The notes: generated by a model not told the origin, from the letters alone. 64,000 nt of DNA from Phyto melanocephala (GCA_941918925.1 OW799236.1:83974213-84038212); one strand, 5' to 3'. Shown: positions 1-12,800, numbered from the stretch's first letter. Numbers and translations: made by a program.

Positions 1-515
1 ATTAATCTTTAGTTTTGCATATGGGACAGAGCACTGTGCGTCCTGTTGAAACCAAATGTTGTTAATATCATCCTCTTAAATTTTTGTGAACAAAAATTCG
101 TTCAACATGATCCGATAACGATCGCCATTGACTTCGGCCACTCCTTGCTAATTTTCGAAGAAAAATGGCCCAATTATGCCTCTGGACCAAAATCCGCACC
201 AAACAGTGACTCGTTTTGGGTGTATCGGCTTTTCAATGAATGCGTGCGGGTTTTCTGTGCCCCAAATTCCACAATTTTGCTTGTTTACATACCCTCCAAG
301 ATCAAAATGAGCATCATCTGAAAAGATGATTTTTTTTGGCAAAATCGGCCAAAGTAATGTCGCAATATTTCCCAGCGTTGTTCAAGCGTATACACAACCA
401 TATTCGTTCAGCGGAAGGATACAACTAATTATCTGTCAAATCAGACATGAGCTAAGTGTTACCATTTACGAAATAAGCAGTAGTGGAAAAAATAAACGTT
501 AGATGGCGGACCCTT
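1..515 (-). mobile_element. Internally deleted mariner-like (DD41D-type) element, window-edge fragment
   Basis: On the minus strand a transposase start is recognisable at about 401 (VYTLEQRWEILRHYF, the first helix-turn-helix region). It jumps near 345-355 directly into the catalytic domain at 342-148, with the first-aspartate region SDDAHFDLGGYVNKQN followed by WGTENPH and VTVWCGFW. Two in-frame stops follow the FFFEN segment, and homology runs on to a WFQQD motif at about 43-60, where it is lost or degenerate. The inverted-repeat end appears to be GGACCCTT at 508-515, followed by TA. Most of the DNA-binding domain is deleted, so this is a non-autonomous or dead copy. The left end is not visible. 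Confidence 0.75.
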
Positions 516-1955
516 TATTATCAACCAAATTCTGAAATATGATTTATTGTAGAGAGTCTGTAAGTATGTCGTTCTCTGTATACAGTCTCACATAAACAAC
601 AACATGTAACCTGAAGCCAAAAATAGTGAATGAAAAAAAATAAACTTTACCTAAAAGTACCAAATATGACCTGTTTAATATTTTTTATTTTGTTTAACAA
701 ATATCCCATTTTAAATATAGCAATTCTGTTTTGTAAAAAATGTATTATAAAACCTTTCATAAATTTTATTAATTACCCATGTTTGATTTTAAACATTTCA
801 CAATAAATAATTTATTTCACACATTTTAATCTGTTTAGGCAAATCTACTCAAACTTAAACACATTTTAGCACTTTTCTTATCAAACATATACGATCTTAT
901 TAAATCATTAAAATTGGATTGTAACAAGTTAAAAATTAAATGAAAATTTATTTCAAAAGAAACATTTATTCCAAATCGTTTAACGATACGTTTACGCAAA
1001 TGATATATAAAAGTCCAAGTTAGTTGGACAGAGGGGGGAAAAAATGCGCACAAATGTTTTAAATTATATTACGTGATATCTTAAAACAACTCATAAATAA
1101 TTTTTGGCGTTCGTACAATAACAAAAATTAAAGTATATTTTGAATCCTGTTTTTGCCCCACACTCATAGCGAACAATTTATTCAGTCAAATATTATGTGC
1201 GTTTGTTTAAATTTATGCCTGTAAGATTTTATTGATTTAGTTAAGACCAACCTGCATTTTAAGCATGCGTCTATATTTAAAATGTGGTACTAATATGGTT
1301 ATTGGTTTATTGCTTTTAAATCATTTAATGTTGCCAATTATAACAGCTTTTAATAGTTTTACATAAATTTTGTTACAAGTTAAATGTTGGTGCTATTTCT
1401 TATTTCTTATTTATTTTTTTTTGTCTAAATTTATATATAAATTTTCTTTAGTTGAAGTTGGTTTTTAAATAGTGTAGTGTGACTTCGGAGATTAAAGGAA
1501 AAGCTAATGTTCAGTTTGTAGTGTAATATGATACAGTGTTTGTCTTTTATATCTTAAGTTTATGCTTATATAATCGCAAAATTTATCAGATCAAGATAAA
1601 GAAATCTGTACATGTTTTGTTTTTAGAAAAAAGCAAGAAGTGCTTTTTTTGCAGATATTAGAAAAAAAATTGAGAGTGCTATATTTGCCGTAATAAATCT
1701 GATAATACCCTTCACCATAAAATAAATGTTGATAAAAAGTTAATATTTAGTGTTGATTTGGACAATTTATGGCATAACTATCACATATAATTTGTGTCAA
1801 TAATAACAAATATGGTATTTTTGAGGGTAAACATATGTCATCATATTTCAGTATTCGGTAAACGCCAAAATTTTTTAAACGCTAAAATAATGTGGAATTT
1901 TGTGCTTAAAAAAAGGTTTTGGAGAAAGTCTGATAACCTTCTTTATTTTATTTTA
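516..1955. other. AT-rich DNA, no feature recognised
   Basis: The stretch is AT-rich with homopolymer runs. The only open frames are short and of low complexity. A fragment reading TAATACCCTTCACC near 1,705 resembles the start of family B but is too short to call. Confidence 0.6.
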
Positions 1956-1959
1956 TAAC

Positions 1960-2850
1960 CGGCTGCTAAAAGTTATCAGTTATTGGTAGAAGCTTACGAT
2001 CAACATTCACTAACTCAAAAATCTTGTGATCGATCGTTTGCGTGATTCAAAAGTGGTGATTTCGTCACAGAAGGCAAGGAAGGGCCTGGTCAGCTGAAAA
2101 ACTATAAAGATGAAGAATTGGAAGAATTTCTCGACGAAGATGGCTGTCAAACGCAAGAAGAACTTATATTGTCATAGGAAGTCATACAACAAGCCATTTT
2201 CCTACGCTTAAAAGGTTATGAAGGTTCGTTCCAAAGCAAGAAAATTAGGACCCATATGAATTAAAGGAAAGAGACGTTGACGGTAATTTTTCATTTCGGA
2301 AATGATGCCTGAACGCTGCAAAAAAAATTCCTTTTTGCATCATGTATTTACTGGTGATGAAAACTGGATAAATTAGGAAAACCCCAAGCACAAAAAGTCA
2401 TATGTAAAGCCCGGACAACCAGCCAAATCAACGCCGAACCCGAATATCCATGACGCCAAGTTAATTCTCTGTATTGCGTGGGATCAGAAGGGTACTTTGT
2501 ATTATGAACTATTGAAATCCGGTCAGACAATCACCGACAACATGTACTGAACACAATTGATTCAATTAAAGAGAGCAATTAACAAAAAAACGACAACAAT
2601 ATTCGACCAGATACGATGTCATAATCTTAAATCATAATCTTCCATTTTGAAAACAGTGGATGGCAAGTTTAAGCTCAACGGCCTTATAGCCAAGACCTTG
2701 CATCTTCTGACTACCATTTGTTTGGAACGATGCAGAACGCGCTTACTAGAATACGCCTCACTTCAGAACAGGATTTTAGAAGTTGGCTGGATTCATACTT
2801 TAACTCAAAACTCCAGCAATTATTTGGGTTCAGAATACATTTTGAATTTT
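1960..2850 (+). mobile_element. Decayed mariner-family transposase relic
   Basis: Read across several frames, the plus strand keeps mariner landmarks in the right order. DEELEEFLDEDGCQTQEEL and a QQAIFLRLK helix-turn-helix block lie at about 2,110-2,210. VFTGDENW, holding the first catalytic aspartate at 2,356-2,358, comes next, then KSYVKPGQPA and LYYELLKSGQTI up to about 2,530. The tail reads QDLASSDYHLFGTMQ with the third aspartate at 2,709-2,711, then FRSWLDSYFNSK. The second catalytic motif, normally HDN, is degraded near 2,635, and stops and frameshifts are frequent. The xSDYHLF block points to classical mariners rather than the DD41D elements elsewhere in the window. I could not identify terminal repeats. 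Confidence 0.8.
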
Positions 2851-5307
2851 TACATAATTTTTCACCATTTTGTTGTAACTTTACCCTAGATTTTACATCT
2901 TTTTCCAGTTTACTGTATTCTTCAGGGTCGTCCTACCTAAAGGCACGTTATTAATTGTAAATATTTTACAACTCAAGCCCTTTTATTTGATACCCCTATT
3001 AATAATAATAAATATTTTAATAAAAAATAAATAAAAATATTTTCCTCCATTTTGTTCTAGACACCATCTTGGATTTTACACTTTTTCATAATTTTCTGTA
3101 TTTTTAAAAGTGGTAAATTTTTAAATACTCTATTTGACACATATAAAATTTAATGTACGGTATTTTATAGTGGCGGCGAACATGGATTTAAATATTTTAT
3201 TTATGATGAATTATATTTCCTTAGAAAAGTCCTTTTATTTAAATATACACACTGACTCTTAAAACTTCAATTTTAGGAAATACACTGAAGCAGTTGTAAT
3301 TTGAAGTCAAGTTAGTTTTACACCTAAATATTTGTAAGTTTTTCTCAGGAATAATTTTAGAAAACATGCTTAATAATTTTGTGTGTCCAGAATTTATTTA
3401 GGAACATAAGAAACCTATCTATGTATATAAAACAGGATGTATGTATGTATGTATGTATGTAACGTATGGTCTCAAAAACGGCTGAAATTTTCAGAGAATC
3501 TTCAGAATATTTAGGCAAGTGACACTGTCTGAAGTCTGATCTTTGATTTTCGGTATGCAGGCGGAAGGGCGTGGCAAAATCCAATTTTCATATTGCACCA
3601 CCAATGACATATACATACATATATTTATTTTGTTTGCTTTTTTATTTTATTTTATTTTTTTGAAATCCTGTGTCATGTTTTTCAAAACGAGATATCAAAC
3701 TCTTAAATCGGTTATGTTGTTCCGAAGATATTTGCAAAAAACCTATATTAATAATGATCCAATGTCAAAATTTTAAAACCTTCGTAATGTTGCATTCAAA
3801 AATACGAGTTTTCGATTTATTTACAAAATATATTAACATCACGAGATAACACAATATACTCCGCGCTTATATATTTTCTTTTACACTCTCGTGTAAAGTT
3901 ATCGAAATCAAAGCTTTATATACTAAGAATAATTCACATGCAACTCTCTAAAATTTCACTGTGTGAATCAAACTGTTGAAAATCATATTCATGACTTAAT
4001 GTAATGATTTTCCCATGATTTTTCCACACCTTAATAAATAAAACATTGAAGAAAATATGAATAAATTTATGGATCAATTAATATACAATAATTCTCACAA
4101 CTCTTACATCGTTCAGTCATAATATCACCCTGAATATTTGTATTTTACAAAACAATTTATTTGAAAATAATTTTCCTTCAAATTTACATTAAAAACTTGT
4201 CAAGCAGAAAAAAGGTTGTTAAACTTTGTTAACAATTAAATAGAAAACAAATCTTAAAACCTGGAAGGCAATAATTACATGTACACATACACACATACTA
4301 TAAACGAAAACAAGTCATCAAACATAAATTTTAAGTCAATAATAATCAAAATACTAACAATGATTACAACGGTAAAGATTAGTGGTGATGATGTAATTGT
4401 AATTGAATGAAATTTGGTAGAAAAGTCAAATAAAAAAACATAAAATAAAAACAAAAAAAAGCGAGGAAAAAATTTCAAAAAAACTTAAGGGAAAAATATA
4501 CGTTAAATATTATTAAAAGGTCCGTAATGGCTCATCAAGTTTGTAGCTCATACAAACATATAGAGTAATATGCTACCAAGCAGGGTTGATTTTTTTTGTA
4601 TTTGCTTAACAACAACGGGCTATAAAGAACATCATCACAGTATGAGACAAGTACAATATTTTTTTGTATCCCCATAAGTTTTTGTCAACCTAAAAATAAT
4701 TCCCACAAATTGCCAAATCACAAAGAAATGGATTTTTTTTGGTAGAATATTTTTCAATAGACGACAAAGACTAATCAAGGAAAACAACTGCAAAATAAAC
4801 AGATTTTCATTTATATATAAAAAAAAGGTCTATTATTGAGCCTGTTTACAAGTACCAAATCAAGAGTAACGTGAATATTATCAAAAAATTAAATTATATC
4901 TAAATTAAAAGGCAACACTATGCCATTGGCACACCCCTTTTTGTTTAAATATTAAAAAGTTGAGAGGGTGGTTTTTGTATTCCCACAACAATAAGTTACT
5001 GATGATGTTCACCCGCTTATTAATTTTTTTGCTTCAGCATTTTCGAAATCAGCACTCGGTTTACTTGACATTTTATTTCTTTTATTATGGACAAAATATT
5101 TTAATTGCTGCAATGTATGCAGTTTAAAACAGAAAAGAAAAAAGGGTAGTAACAGAAGCTTTAAAGAGTGACAACATGAAAATCTTCCTTTTTTTCAATA
5201 AAATAAACAGACAATTATAAGAATTTTCTACAACTGGATAACTCCTATAAAATTGACAATAAACATGTTCGTAAACCTCACACCTTATAATCGTCAGTTT
5301 TTTATTA
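2851..5307. other. AT-rich DNA with a short ATGT microsatellite
   Basis: No coding feature is supportable. Six ATGT units occupy 3,437-3,460 and are followed by a slightly more GC-rich patch to about 3,600. The rest is AT-rich with long A and T runs. Open frames here, such as 4,275-4,478, are low-complexity F/I/L/V strings. Confidence 0.6.
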
Positions 5308-6402
5308 CAGGGTTATCTAACAAAAAGCACGATATTAATTTATTATGATAGAAAGATCTATGATTACTATGTGTGAAAACAAATATCGGCCAAATGTTCG
5401 CCACGGCTTCAGTGGCCTATTTCTATTCGATGGTCCATATTTTCAATGACACAAAAAAATAATTGAGGTTCAATATCGTTAATGTGCCGACTTATCTCAT
5501 CCTTTAGCTCTTGAAATGTTTTTGGCTAATAGACGTACACTTTTTACTAAATATCCCCGACGAAAGAAGTTCAAAAGTGTCAAATCACATAATCGTGGCA
5601 GCTAATTAAAACCTCCACTAGGAGAAATAACACGATCATTGAATTTCGGACCCAAAAGAGCTTTCATTGATGGTGTGGCAAGTGCTATCCAACTGTTAAA
5701 ACTACAAATCCTCGAGGTCCATTTCATTAATTTCTTTCCACAAAAACTTTATTATCAGCTCGCTTTGCCACCATTCACGGTAACTGTTTGACCAACATTA
5801 TTTTCGAAGAAGTACAGCCCGATGACGCCGCCAGCCCAAAACACGCAGAGTCACTCTTCAGCTATCTCTCTCCATCTATCGTCTCTATCCATCAATCACT
5901 AGTGGATTCTATTTGCTCAATTATGACAATTCTTCTTTTTAATCGCTGAAGATTTTTGTTTGTTCAAACAGCTATGCGGCGTATTGACAACGCTTTATAT
6001 GGTCAGTAAACTTCAGCTCTTGAGTCACTTAAACCTTGATCAGTCGAGGTTGAAGGCTTTTCTGCCACACTAATGCAAATAACAGCACTGTTTTGCGCAG
6101 ATCTAACTAGACGAGCCTGCAAAGGTGTTTTCACATTTCCTTTAGACTGGGTTTGCTGAAATTTGCTTACAATACAATTATGCTGACAAAAGAGTTACAA
6201 AGTGCATTAAACGCATTTTGATTTTTTTTTTCGATTTTCGTAAAAGGCTTCAAAAATCTTAACGCGTCCCTTAATGGTGTATCTCTTCATGGTTAAATTT
6301 GTGAAACACTGAAACGAAAATAATGTCAAATTAATTAAAAACTTGACCTTAAGGTGTAACTCACTCACAATAAACATCCTCCATTATGGTTGGACTACTC
6401 TC
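5308..6402 (-). mobile_element. Old DD41D-type mariner-like element, near full length
   Basis: The minus strand starts with MKRYTIKGRVKIFEAFYENR at about 6,290-6,230, a first helix-turn-helix segment. After a damaged middle it resumes at about 5,850 with CVFWAGGVIG.YFFENNVGQTVTVNGG. It continues through a degraded TCHT region near 5,680 to a C-terminal part ending around 5,400. The ends CAGGGTTATC at 5,308 and GGACTACTCTC ending at 6,402 are poorly preserved inverted repeats, each next to a TA. The length of 1,095 bp is a little short for this group. Several stops and deletions show it is an ancient dead copy. The subfamily resembles the fragments at 29.7, 33.4 and 50.7 kb. Confidence 0.7.
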
Positions 6403-7680
6403 TATTATCTCTGCGATGGTTTATTATCTCTATGGGGTTGCATCGATGAACTCAATTCGATTATCGTTGGATCTTTTCTCTTAACAGAGATATTTTTAAG
6501 CAGAGATGAGATCATCTTTTGTTGATGATTAATATTCAAACACTTTCGGATATACGAAAGTTATCCACTTAACATACCTTAACGCATAGACCCCTGTACA
6601 ACCATCTATTGAGGACTAAAAAATACTAGAGATTTATATAAAAGAATAACAGCCTAGCAAGACCATAAATAGTTTCCTCAGATAAATAAAACAACACATT
6701 ATTGGCAATTTTCGTATTTGCATCCTTGTAAACTGACAGGCATTGTAAAGAATTGACCTGAAACAAACAAAAAGTAGATGAATAAAATAGAAATACCTAC
6801 AACATTTATCTGTTTTTACAAACAGAGAAACGCGGATTTTACTCTACCTCCACACTAAACATATCCCAATTGGAATTTCCTAAATTGGTACTAAAAAAAC
6901 CTATCCAACTTGCGAGTAAAAAATCGACCAATAGTCTTTTAAAATACAATATCAGCTATAGTTTTAAGTCATACATATTGCAAACATAAAAATTATTTGG
7001 TTGATACTCACATTCCTGGAGGAATGTAGCCTTCGGTCTAACCAAAGTTCTATTTAAATACGAAGACTTTATGCCCAGAGGAATATGCCAAAATAAAGGC
7101 TAATGCTTCCGTGTACCAAATCTCAAATTACGATGATTACGAAAAGCATAGAATGATTGAAGGTATCTTGTAATATAGACATGATTTGTATTTTATCTGA
7201 GTGCTAATGGGTAATTAATACCTCAAATATACAAAATGTTGAAACAAGTACGCAATTTGTCAACCACTTATGGAAATAATATGGATTTCAGACTATCTTG
7301 GCATCATTACAAACTGATAGGCTATACCAACGTAGGATAAGATTGCAATAACATTACATTGGGAAAGGCTAAAACATTTCGAAGGTTCAAAAGGAGCTTA
7401 ATGTTATGGAAGAGCACGCCAGGAATTGTAAAAAAATATTACTGTGGGTAAATTGACAAATATACTATGGGCATACTCAAATTATAAGAGGAATAATGAA
7501 TTTTGAGTTTGAAAAGGAAAACACTCAGAAAATTAAATATGTAGCAGTAAGTAACAAAGGATTGACAACTCATCCAGCTAGCTTGGAATTGTGCACAACA
7601 TGCAGAGCATGCGAGCCACTACTAAATTTGAAATATGTTAGCGTGTCATGTTGAAAATGCTAAGAGAGACTGGGTCCGAC
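6403..7680. other. Noncoding AT-rich DNA
   Basis: I see no recognisable gene or repeat boundary. Short open frames lack any family signature. Confidence 0.5.
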
Positions 7681-8140
7681 TTTTGAATAAATTTGGATTA
7701 TAGTTTATTTGAGGAAAGTTTCATTCAGAATAGACATACGTGTTTACCTGTCACGGGTATGTTCTAAGAAGCGCCTTTTTTGAACTTTACGTCTAGCTTC
7801 AGGAACTGCAATTCCTTTCTGATTTTAAATGCCGTCTTTCTAAAATTACTGGAGGTAGATCTGCTTCTTTAAAGTAACAAGGCAAAATAACAATATTGAG
7901 CTCTTGACTTTTTAAATGAATTTGGATTGTGGTTTATTTGAAGAAGATTGCATTTAGTAGAGCTCACAAAATTTCAGAATAAACATTCGTGTAAACCTGA
8001 TACAGACATGATCTAAAAAGCGCTCTTTTTATACTTTGCCTCTGAAACTACGATTCCTCACTGATTGTTAAATGCGGTCTTTCAGAGAATACTGGAGGTA
8101 GATCTGCTTTAGTCCCATATCACGGCAAGAGATCAGTTCT
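7681..8140. repeat. Diverged tandem duplication, unit about 240 bp
   Basis: Two successive blocks align along their length. A T-rich start matching TTTGGATTATAGTTTATTTG occurs at about 7,691 and again, diverged, at about 7,920. Then come matching segments ending in GGAGGTAGATCTGCTT at 7,851 and at 8,094, a period of about 243 bp. Shared blocks include AAGCGC followed by TTTTT, and GATTGTTAAATG versus GATTTTAAATG before the GTCTTTC segment. The copies have many substitutions and small indels, so the duplication is not recent. I do not recognise the unit as part of a known element. Confidence 0.75.
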
Positions 8141-9640
8141 CAATACTGCAGCTTAACCTTGGAAATGTGATATACTACTTATCAATCGCTATTTTTAAAC
8201 TATTCTACAAAGAACATTTAATTCCTTCAAACTACAGTCTAGCAATTGTCAACGTCCTTACATTTATTTAGGCTTTTGCTTATTTTCACAAACAAACCAA
8301 CCAGCAGTAACTTTATGTGGGTCGTGCGTCACTCTTATGAGCGTATTTTGTCGTGCATCTCTGCACACCCTTGCAATCGCCCAACCAACCTAAACACATA
8401 CGTTTTTACCTTCTTCTATTTCAATGTCAAATTTGACTTTATCGCGGTTGTGAACAGTTGACATACGTTTTAATTTATCCAAGAGTAAGAGAAACTGACT
8501 GAGTATTTTGTCTTTAATATGACACACGTGACCCCTGCAATAGTATTTTATTTCTAAACAATAACAAAATACTAATAACCGAAGGATGGTCAAACAAAAG
8601 ACAAAATGACGTTGTTGACATTATGCCATACAGCGGGGCATGACATATCATCAACGGTAAGAGAAACGGTTTTTTTTTGTATTGAGCCATTCATACATGT
8701 TAAATTTATGATAGCGGCAGGTCCTTGTTAGATTTTTAACTGTAAATGGGTACGTGTGTTTTTCCGGTTTGACTTGTTGTTCCCTTATGTAAATGGAATG
8801 ATGACACGCGTTCATATGCACTTATGTATGTAACGTACTTCAAATATACCATGTACACTATGGCCTCATTGTAAGGGTTGTAACTGGTAGCAGGTCTCTT
8901 GGGAGAGTAATTAAATATACTTTATAGGCATTGGGAGGACTCGGCAGAAGAGCAAATGTATGTTTTATGCTAAATTATTTCACCATTAGTTTCTCGTGCA
9001 TATTTTCTTGTAAATTGAACTAATTTCTGTAACTGAAGTTTGTGCAAAAGATTAAAAAACAAATTATTTGGGATTTGTTTGGCTTTTGGTATTGTTCTAA
9101 TAATGAAATCAAAAAAAACCACCGTTTGATGATATACTTCTGGCTAAGTTTTTATATTTTTGACAATGAAATGTTTGCGTGTGGTGTGCCCTTAGACAAA
9201 CTAGAAATGCACTTTGCAATGGGAAATTAATCAACTTGTCACAGTGACTGCTTTGTTAAGGATAGGGAAAAGAGTGAGTTAAAATAAAAAAAGCTTTTAT
9301 TTTATTTAAGTGATAATATATTATCGCATTCATTTCAAAATTATTAAATGGTAAACTCATGAAAAACGTACTTAGTTATCGGACTATCGCTGCTTGTAAA
9401 TAGTACATAAATAAGAGTATCTAAAAACATCTACGCACTGATGAATAAACTTACATATTAGCACAATATCGATTGCTCGAAGTTGTTCGAAATAATCTAC
9501 GATTTAAAATTTATTTGATAATTCTGAATATAATGATAGTTTAATTGAAAATACACACATATCGAAAACAGCATATTCGACAAATTTGACTTTTTTATAT
9601 TCTATTCTTCCCGAAATTTCCAAGCATCATATAACTTCCG
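8141..9640. other. Noncoding DNA, nothing recognised
   Basis: The base composition is mixed AT-rich. The longest open frames are 60-71 codons and lack recognisable domains. Confidence 0.5.
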
Positions 9641-9910
9641 ATAATGTCATTCAGGCTCCCGTCTGATGGCAGCTAAAGTGAGAAGGTGTACAGTACTGAG
9701 TACCCAGAGTGCATGTGCAGAGTGCGGCAATCGAACTGTATTTAGCCGACCTTGCGGTAAGTTGGCAGCCCCAACTCTAGGATCGGAAGCTTTGGCCTTA
9801 TCATACAATATTCTTCAATTCAAACGATAACAGCAACGTCAACAAATTTAAACAACGATCCCCCCACTGAGAACACTCTCTGACGCCCTATGTTCCCTGT
9901 GAACATTTTA
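9640..9910. repeat. GC-richer island, unidentified dispersed-repeat candidate
   Basis: This stretch is clearly less AT-rich than its neighbours and has a mixed, complex sequence. It resembles the leader or UTR of a retroelement more than the surrounding DNA. No open frame or terminal structure could be seen and I found no second copy by eye. Confidence 0.3.
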
Positions 9911-10218
9911 TCTAAATATCTTATTTAGCATTTTTGTATGTGTAAGGAGATATATATATACATATATATTCTATTTCATTATTCAACAACTGTTGATGGG
10001 AGAAAACAAATCAACTTTCCATTGATGTTGAAATTGGTCTCACGTCGCACAAACCATTAAGCAGTATAGGTAAGCAGGCTTTTAGTTGGAATCCACGTTT
10101 AAACGAAAAGTTGGAATTAAACCATACAAAACAAAATATTAAAATGTAGGCATAAATAAGTCCATATGTTGAGCGCTCTACCGAAAGAAGTATCCCCCAA
10201 CTTAACCTTAAAACCATT

Positions 10219-10404
10219 TCACACAAAATTCGAATTAGTTGGATAAAAATTTAATCTCTCCAATGTGATGTCATAAGGATTTGTAATCCGAAGCCATAAG
10301 GAAATAGCAACCAAGTTAAAGTTTTTGTATCTAATACGACCGAACGCAGGATATTTAAATGTTAGTTTTCCATTGCTTTTACCTCCTCTTAGCGTACTCT
10401 GCAT
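10219..10404 (-). pseudogene. Possible C-terminal fragment of a LINE reverse transcriptase protein
   Basis: The minus-strand frame reads FKYPAFGRIRYKNFNLVAIS followed by LWLRITNPYDI. This loosely matches the pattern near the end of many non-LTR RT proteins: a proline/arginine-rich turn, an aromatic, then an A-x-x-LW segment before the final helix. It lies downstream, in minus-strand terms, of the clearer LINE fragment at 10.5-11.4 kb but beyond that element's A/T tail. If real, it belongs to a separate insertion. The resemblance is weak and could be chance. Confidence 0.3.
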
Positions 10405-10488
10405 GTTATTCTCTCTGACAGTCTCATACGACCTATATAAGTTTTCACCTCTGTAGGGCCAGTTATTAAACTATTTAATTTTCTGTAT

Positions 10489-10515
10489 ATTTATTTATTT
10501 ATTTATTTATTTATT
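10489..10515 (-). repeat. TTTA microsatellite, probable LINE 3' tail
   Basis: TTTA units run almost uninterrupted here. On the minus strand they read as a TAAA-type repeat placed just beyond the end of the LINE coding fragment. This is where many non-LTR elements carry a short tandem-repeat tail made during target-primed reverse transcription. Confidence 0.65.
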
Positions 10516-11417
10516 GTTTCCTTGCACAACAATACTTAGTCTTATAATGATAGTAGAGGAATTTAAATTTGTACAAAAAATTTTGCCATAACAAATAAAA
10601 CTTAAATACAAGATAAAATTAAATTCGATTTTCAAACATTTTTATCAAATAAAAAACAAATAAAAAACTTAATTATAAAGCAGTAAAGTAATAATAAGAC
10701 ATTTAATCAAAATAAAAAAAAATAAAAACATTTATACAAAAACTAAAAATTTAAAACATTTAATCAAAATAATTAAATAAAAATTTTTTAAAATTAATTG
10801 CGTTGCTATTTGTTTGTTGATTGTGTGGAAGAGCATTCCAAAGACGAATAGCATTTATGAAAAACTGCCACTCAGAAACGAGATAACGAAATCTTGGAAT
10901 TATAATTTTTTTACCTCTAGATGATCTAGCAAAACGAATCTTTTGAAATAAGTATTTTGGCTCTTCAGTATAAATAATTTTCCAAAGGAAAATTAGCATT
11001 CTTATCTTTAAAAAGTTTTCAAATGATACTCCATATAGATTTTTTGAAAAAGATGACACATGATCACGTTGCCTTAGACCATAAACATATCTTACAATAT
11101 TATTATACAATACTTCAAGATTCTTCCTACTCAGGAAATTACAACGAAAAAACAATTCAGTCATAAGTCAGACTAGGAACCAAATAGGCCTTCGCCAGTA
11201 GCATTCTCACTCTCAATGGCGTAAAATATTGCACTGACCATAATGTTCTTAACTTATTATATACCTTTATAACTAGTGAGTCTATGTGACTTGACCATGT
11301 TAGATTGCTGTTAAATAATATTCCTAGATTTCTTACTATAGTTACTAGGTTAGGTTGAAAAAGAGGGGTATAAAAGCCCAAACCCATGACAGGTATACAC
11401 CTATGCCCAGTTGGCAT
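10489..11417 (-). mobile_element. LINE fragment, C-terminal reverse transcriptase region (copy 1)
   Basis: The minus strand carries two overlapping frames that together form the end of a non-LTR RT protein. At 11,350-11,157 it reads VRNLGILFNSNLTWSSHID, then LRTLWSVQYFTPLRVRMLLA and PSLTYD. A frameshift near 11,160 leads into the frame ending at 10,760, with FLSRKNLEVLYNNIVRYVYG, FLKIRMLIFLWKIIYTEEP and INAIRLWNALPHN. The catalytic RT core lies upstream and is missing, so the copy is 5' truncated, as is usual for LINEs. A TTTA tail sits at the 3' side. The fragment at 11.75-12.8 kb shows the same protein blocks and is a second, more decayed copy in the same orientation. Confidence 0.8.
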
Positions 11418-11749
11418 GTTGTGCGCTCCATACTGTAGTTACTATGTCAACCTTTTCATTATTTATTACGATATATTAGTTTGCTCAATTGTTTTAATAC
11501 CTTCATTCCCTTAAGATTTATATTTCCCCATAGTATGTTCATCACTTTACTAATGGCAGATTTTTGCCAATTCATGGCTGGTTCTTCTATCGCCCAAGCT
11601 ATCATCCTGACTATATGTCATGGCGGCCTGGTATACATATTATCCTTAGATATTCACAGTTTGCGTACGGGCTTATTTCGTTCTTGTATTGAAGGATATT
11701 TTACTGTACAAATTTAAATTAAATAAAACTGGTCAAATTTTGATCAGAA

Positions 11750-12800
11750 TAATATGTTGATGGTTTAGTTGCAGAGACGAGTACTATTAACTCAAAATTG
11801 CCATTCAGATACGAGATATCTTATCCTAGGTATAATGAGCTTTCTGCCAATTAGCGATCTGTCAAAAAGCATGTTGTCAAACAAATACGAAGGCGTTTTA
11901 GTATATATAATTTTATGAATCAGAAGAAGAAGAACTCGAATCTTGAAAAAGTTGTCGATGGAGACCCCCGGAAATAATTTGGCAAAAGAAGAAGTGCGAT
12001 CAAGTCTTCTTAGTCCGAAGACATATCAAACGATATTGTTAAAACCCACATTAGGCTTACGCATACTGGCCATGTCACAATTACCAAAAATTTCGCAGCT
12101 GTACGTTTGATAAGAGATTAAATAAGATTTTGCACGGATATTTAGGGGAGTATAAAACTGTGTTGGCCACAGAGATCTTAATTTGCTGTAGGCTTGAGCC
12201 ACGAGAGTGTTAATGTGTTTAGTCCTAGTTAGGTAACTATTGTATAGTTCCTTGGTTGATAGAATAAAATGTGTCTTAATACCATTTATTATGATTCCAT
12301 CATTACAACTCTTTTATTGTGAATAACAAGACATTTTGATTTTATAACGTTCAAGCAGAGGCCATTTGCAGTCGTCCAAAGGTGAATTCTATGCAGATCG
12401 GAATTTAGCTTTTTAATTATTATTAATCATTTGAAACGAGAGACTCAAATAAAACTGTACGTCATCAGCATAAATATGTAATTTGATATTAGGAAAATGG
12501 TTAATATACAGAGCAAATGATTGATTCTTGAGGCACTCCTTTGGTAAGATGAAGGGTATACGAAATTTTACCATTTACAACTACTGGTTGAGAACGACCA
12601 CTAAAATACGAAGATAAAAGTTTAGTAGATGTTAAGAAAAAGTTCAAGAAGTGCTTGAGTTTCCATGATCTATATGAGTAGCACGATTTACAGTATCGAA
12701 AGCCGTTAGAGGGATCAAAAAAACCAGAAACGAAATTAGACGTAAATTTTCAGTAGCATCAACTAGTGCTATAGTACATATTATTCGTACTTAAGCAAGG
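11750..12800 (-). mobile_element. LINE fragment with RT core motifs (copy 2)
   Basis: On the minus strand the RT motifs appear in order. A TAFDTVN block, with the first catalytic aspartate, lies near 12,680-12,715. A GVPQES block, normally GVPQGS, lies near 12,525-12,550. The catalytic IYADDVQFY box lies near 12,452-12,478. Downstream, LRSLWPTQFYTPLNIR, YVFGLRRLDRTSSF, VLLLLIHKIIYTKTPSYLF and PRIRYLVSEWQF match copy 1 closely. Numerous stops and frameshifts make it non-functional. The family appears to be of the CR1/Jockey general type, but I cannot place it in a clade by eye. Confidence 0.8.

Noticed and set aside
1685..1740. Family B start (TAATACCCTTCACC)
   Set aside because: Only about 14 bases match and no later module of the family follows.
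3437..3460. CRISPR-like or satellite array
   Set aside because: It is a simple ATGT microsatellite with no spacers, and the genome is eukaryotic.
4275..4478. Open frame rich in F, I, L and V on the minus strand
   Set aside because: It is low-complexity AT-rich DNA with no domain or codon signature, and similar frames occur on both strands in this window.
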